A stretch of 64,000 bases of DNA, taken from positions 133,507,875 to 133,571,874 of the forward strand of contig CM034546.1 of NCBI GenBank assembly GCA_020055645.1, written 5' to 3'. The stretch's first letter is position 1; the number at the start of each line of letters is the position of its first letter. A program made the position numbers and the translations under genes. The notes under the pieces are model-generated. The model was not told the DNA's origin, did not search any database, and saw only the letters and a program-made list of their open reading frames with translations. This stretch comes from Tomocerus qinae (Eukaryota; Arthropoda; Collembola; Entomobryomorpha; Tomoceridae). Below are positions 60,220 through 64,000 of the stretch, piece by piece.

Positions 60220-60800
60220 TTTTCTAAACTAATATTTACACAGTTTACACAGCACCGTATCTATCGTTGACAAATTATGCACCAATGATGTGCTTGGGAC
60301 ATAGTTATCATGTAAATATTTTTAATTTATAATCCGAAGTTTTTCTTCTGAGAATTTATTTATACAAGGTGGACTACACACATGGAACAGGGAACTACAG
60401 TTTTCATTTATGCGTCACAAGGTTATAGTTGCCCTGATATGTATACTTATAATATGTACATATAAAGCCTTATATATACCTATATAGGCCCTTAAGGCAC
60501 TGTACACTAAGTGAGTACTCCATGCATCGTATCGACAACGCTCGCATTCATATAGTATTAAGTTCACGTGCATTTTAAGTACCCTTGCCCTTGAATGACC
60601 CAAAGGCACAAACCAAGGACGGATACCTTAAAAATGTATTTACTGGAAGGAGATATTGCCATACTCATACTCTACTACTGACTTATTGACTATTACAAAT
60701 TATTATTGCACTCTGCATAGCTCTGTGGACGTGGACGTAACACACTCTGTAAGGCCATGTAACATCAAGTATTTTTGTATATAAACGCATTATCTTAAAT
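60220..60800. repeat. 5' flank of XKR G, homologous to flank of F
   Basis: Ordered similarity with 43770-44480. No coding region is supported. Confidence 0.6.
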
Positions 60801-61520
60801 AAATATTATATTTAGCATTAATCAATTCATACATCATTATGAGCCTTGAAAAGAAATTGAACTATTGAAAAGAAATCATTGTCAGTGACATGAATATATG
60901 ACAATGACACTGCTGCTGTCATGTCATAATAATTTTATACTCATCTCATGGTCATAATTTACCATGAATCCAAAGCGAAGTGTTCGACAATTTGATGCAC
61001 TAGAATTGAGTGAGAGCGGGCTAAATGTTTAATTTTGAATTTTCCTTTACATGACATAACCAAATTAGAAAATTTTTGGAAATTCATCTGCTGTCTGCGG
61101 TGTATACGTTTTATTTTTTATCTTAATATTCCATTATTCCATATCCAAAATTATTTTCTGAAAAATAATTGTGTTTTTAGGACTGAGAGCCTGAGAGGTA
61201 ACAAAAGAGTTAAAAATCATTATTGTTAATAATAGTAATGAATAAGGTATGAGTTGTCAGTGTACGGGTAATTCTCCGGTTCGAATTTGATTTGTAGGAT
61301 AGAAATCACTAGAAAAAAAGCAGTAGTAATTTATTATACTTTACAAATAAACTAACTAACTTAATTGCATAATGTTTTAATTTTTCAGCTGCAAAGCAGA
61401 ATTTCATTAAACCTTTAAAAGTCACCAAACTTGGTCATAGTCATAGTTGGTTCTATGACATTGATAAATGATTGTTGTGAAATGAACAAGGGCTAATGAA
61501 GAAATAGAAAATTGGTCATA
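60801..61520. other. Spacer and upstream region of zinc-finger paralogue 3
   Basis: AT-rich. A short imperfect inverted repeat around GTCATGT lies near 60890-60930. No gene other than the leader of the zinc-finger gene is supported. Confidence 0.4.
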
Positions 61521-63464
61521 ATGCAAAGAGAAGAAACATTGGAAAACAAATCTGCCTCATATGTTTGCGGTAACTGCAGTTACGATTTTCAATCGGAAAA
61601 TCAAACCCGAACAAAAAATTGGTCATTTCGATGGAAAGAATGGACATCAAACGAAAATGTAGAATTTCTTGAAAGCAAAATACCAATAATGGACGCAATT
61701 TCTCAAGTTTTTGGATTGTCTTTTCAAGATTTGTATCCAAAAAACTTGCACAATGAAATTGGAAACATCGCACTATGTTCAGAATGTACTCTTTTGTTGG
61801 AGAAATTGTACGACTCTTTCCAGCAGATGAAAAAAGCGTCAGATGACAGTTCTATTCTGTGGAATACTGTCAAATCGAAAAGAAGCAAAATTGTTAAGCC
61901 TGGACGTACTAAACGTCGAAAAGGTCCAACTTATATCAAAAAAGAAATAGTAACCGACACCTGGGACGATAATAATGAAAGTAATTTTGATGCTTACACT
62001 GATGACCTGGCTCTGCACTCTCCACAAGTTTTTATTTCTGAAGAAATTTTTGAAAATAACGACAGGGAAGATCAACTTGTGGATACTGATATCAAATGTG
62101 ACTTCAAAAATGTTACCAAGAAACAATTTCTCGACCAAGTTCGTCGTCGTAAAAATGTTAAGAGACCACTGCTGTCTGTGAAGCAAGAACCCACGCTCAA
62201 GAAAAGAAATGAAACCCGTAAAAGTAAGTAATACTTTGTGAAGAGATAATTGTAATACCGTAAAAGGCTGTAGAAATGACAAAGTACAAATTAACCTAGA
62301 ACATATCCCTTGAATATTTTTCTTAGATCTGACTAATAACTACCTGTTTAATCTTAACCAAGATTAATTCAAACTAATCTTAATTTATTCAGAGTTAATT
62401 AAAAGGGAAGCACTGGGGGCTGGAACTAGTGTAAATGACAATGAAACGCTGCAGTGGAAAGTAAAACATTTAGGTAAAACATGTTTTAAGTTTTCTTTAA
62501 AAGTTTTTGTCTTAGTTAATTTTATATTCTTTTCAAATGGTCACTTAAGAAATAAAATGCATGAAAATAATTCTTTAAAATTAATTTAGATTCTTTGAGT
62601 GGTGCTGTACCAATTAAATGCTGTGATACATCTTTTCAAACAGAAGAGGATTTTACCTCCCATGTGAATTTGAGTCATGAAAACGAGTCTGAATTGTCTG
62701 AAAAGGAATGTAAATTCTGCAAAAAGAAAATTCTAAGTAAATACATGCAATTCCATATGAATGTATTACACCAGGGGAAGTTACTTGTCTATGAGTGCTC
62801 CGTGTGCAAAAAGTCCTTTTTAAAACTAGGCCAATTAGCGAGACATAAAACAAAAGAGCACAAAAAGTATTCTAGGAGGAACCTGTCCCACCTTGGACTA
62901 GTTAGAAATGGGTCGAAAGTATTTTGTGACAAGTGTGGCAAGTACTTTTCTTACGACTATTACCTTCGATACCATTTAACTGCAGTACATACAACGGAAG
63001 ACCAAAGACACACTTGTGAAATTTGTGGAAGAAGTCTGAAATCTGTGGAATACTTAAAAATTCATAAGGATTTGTACCACAGTGGAAGAAACCTTAGCAG
63101 AGTCTGCGAAAAGTGTGGGAAAGTATTTCCAAATAGAGTTTCTCTAAAAAGTCACAGGACGACTCATCAAGCGGATTTCGAAGAAGACAAAGAAAAGTTC
63201 AAGTGCAATCAGTGTGGAATTATTTTGAAGCATACTGCAGGTCTGAAAAAACACATTCGACTAATGCACGGAAAAGCAGCACTCAAAACCTTCAGCTGTG
63301 AAATCTGTGGTAAAACTACGAGAAATATGAGTAACATGAGAATCCACATGAAAGTCCACGACCCTAATAGAAAATTTAAATCGAAAGCAAAACCTGAAAT
63401 TGTTGAAGCACCAGACTTAGTTATTCCAGTACCATTGATTGCAAATAGTTATTTTAACTTATAA
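61521..63464 (+). CDS. ZAD-C2H2 zinc-finger transcription factor (paralogue 3)
   Basis: Three exons, join(61521..62223, 62393..62473, 62590..63464), 552 residues, the same phases as paralogue 2. The ATG at 61521 (MQREETLENK) precedes the ZAD. The ZAD spans about residues 10-90 with VCGNCSYDFQSENQ and ALCSECTLLLEKLYDSF. A basic linker (SKRSKIVKPGRTKRRKGP) and acidic stretches follow. Exon 2 keeps the conserved LQWKVKHL end. Exon 3 opens DSLSGAVPIKCC and holds seven C2H2 fingers (CKFCKKK, YECSVCKKSF, VFCDKCGKYF, HTCEICGRSL, RVCEKCGKVF, FKCNQCGIIL, FSCEICGK), ending MSNMRIHMKVH. It is close to the two left-edge paralogues across a 57-kb XKR array. Nuclear DNA-binding role inferred from the family. 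Confidence 0.9.
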
Positions 63465-63611
63465 AATATGTTTGCCCCTATTGTATACATCACAAGATAT
63501 GTACTCTGGTATATATTATGTATTTGCACATGTTAAGGGTCTTAACATTATAAAATATTTTTTCATTGCTTAATATTGTTTCATCTTTCGAATGTTATTT
63601 TCACTTTCAGT

Positions 63612-63617
63612 AATAAA
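63612..63617 (+). promoter_or_regulatory. Polyadenylation signal AATAAA
   Basis: About 150 nt after the stop of zinc-finger paralogue 3. The rest of the window to 64000 is AT-rich with no gene seen. Confidence 0.5.
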
Positions 63618-64000
63618 TATCACTTTCTCCAGAAAATTAATTTCAGTTTCATAGAGTGACTTTTAATGAAGTAGGAAATACGAGACTTAATATGAAAACA
63701 CGATTCATATCAGAAATCGAATTTTGATGACTTCAGACTATTTAAGTATTTAAGAGTGGTAATTATTAAGTAAAAGATGCCTCTTGAAATTAGCACTTAA
63801 ATTTTAAACATAGACATGAAAAAAGAATCTGCATAAAATATACTGTCACATTGTAATGTAATAATAGTGTTACTTTTTTAAAATATAATAGGGTCAAAGA
63901 TTGAAGAAAAACTGCTTTACTATTTGACCTAGAGACCAGGAAGTAGCTATAAAGTCGTAAAAGCTGTCTCCTGGCTCGCTCCCCATTTTATTTACTGTAT

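Noticed and set aside
61516-62282. Minus-strand open frames across zinc-finger gene 3
   Set aside because: They are antisense shadows of the ZAD exon.

Overview
The window is eukaryotic nuclear DNA, AT-rich, with GT-AG introns (many under 100 bp), repeat-rich spacers and no operons. The gene families point to an arthropod: zinc-finger-associated-domain (ZAD) C2H2 proteins, a gustatory-receptor-like chemoreceptor, a clan-2-like cytochrome P450 and an L-xylulose-reductase-like SDR. Their style resembles a springtail (Collembola), but that is a low-confidence inference.

Layout. Two ZAD/C2H2 zinc-finger genes lie at the left edge (the first entered at its last exon, 361-1235; the second 2588-4763) and a third paralogue lies at the right edge (61521-63464), all on the plus strand. 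Between them, on the minus strand, is a tandem array of XK-related (XKR/CED-8 type) multi-pass membrane protein genes. It holds one decayed copy (5240-6390), copies B (18557-20870), C (24054-25886 with a damaged first exon), D (28877-31586), E (34523-36859), F (40054-43666) and G (57495-60056), and an orphan first exon (26953-27076). The copies share a six-exon structure with the same intron phases. Exons 4 and 5 are exactly 239 and 165 bp in copies B-G. Copies B/C/D and E/F/G form two subfamilies. XKR proteins in animals include caspase-activated phospholipid scramblases and partners of VPS13 lipid-transfer proteins.

Other genes interrupt the array. At 7987-12747 (+) is a divergent rhodopsin-like GPCR whose last intron is packed with repeats. 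At 16083-16334 (-) is an intronless 83-residue secreted-peptide candidate with a TATA box and initiator at ideal spacing. Between XKR F and G lies an eroded block: the 3' part of an SDR gene (44.9-46.6 kb), a Harbinger-like remnant (about 47.2-48.0 kb), a P450 pseudogene (48.9-51.6 kb) and the 5' part of an SDR gene (52.0-52.3 kb). Both SDR fragments abut the same 18-bp minisatellite, in opposite orientations. Next come a truncated duplicate of a chemoreceptor promoter and start (about 54.1-54.4 kb) and an intact gustatory-receptor-like gene (55402-56765, +).

Repeats include a hAT-type MITE with a perfect 8-bp target duplication (59404-59559), a terminal-inverted-repeat element with an internal 40-bp minisatellite (10.8-12.0 kb), a 0.9-kb dispersed repeat present twice, a 31-bp minisatellite (22.3-22.5 kb), a LINE-like 3' tail (28.1 kb) and duplicated spacers between XKR genes. 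The most notable story is local birth and death of an XKR family: a deletion, a frameshifted first exon, a lost start codon and one C-terminus that runs into a tRNA-like sequence. Exon coordinates were hand-derived from splice consensus, reading-frame phase and paralogue comparison; no transcript data or database search were available.
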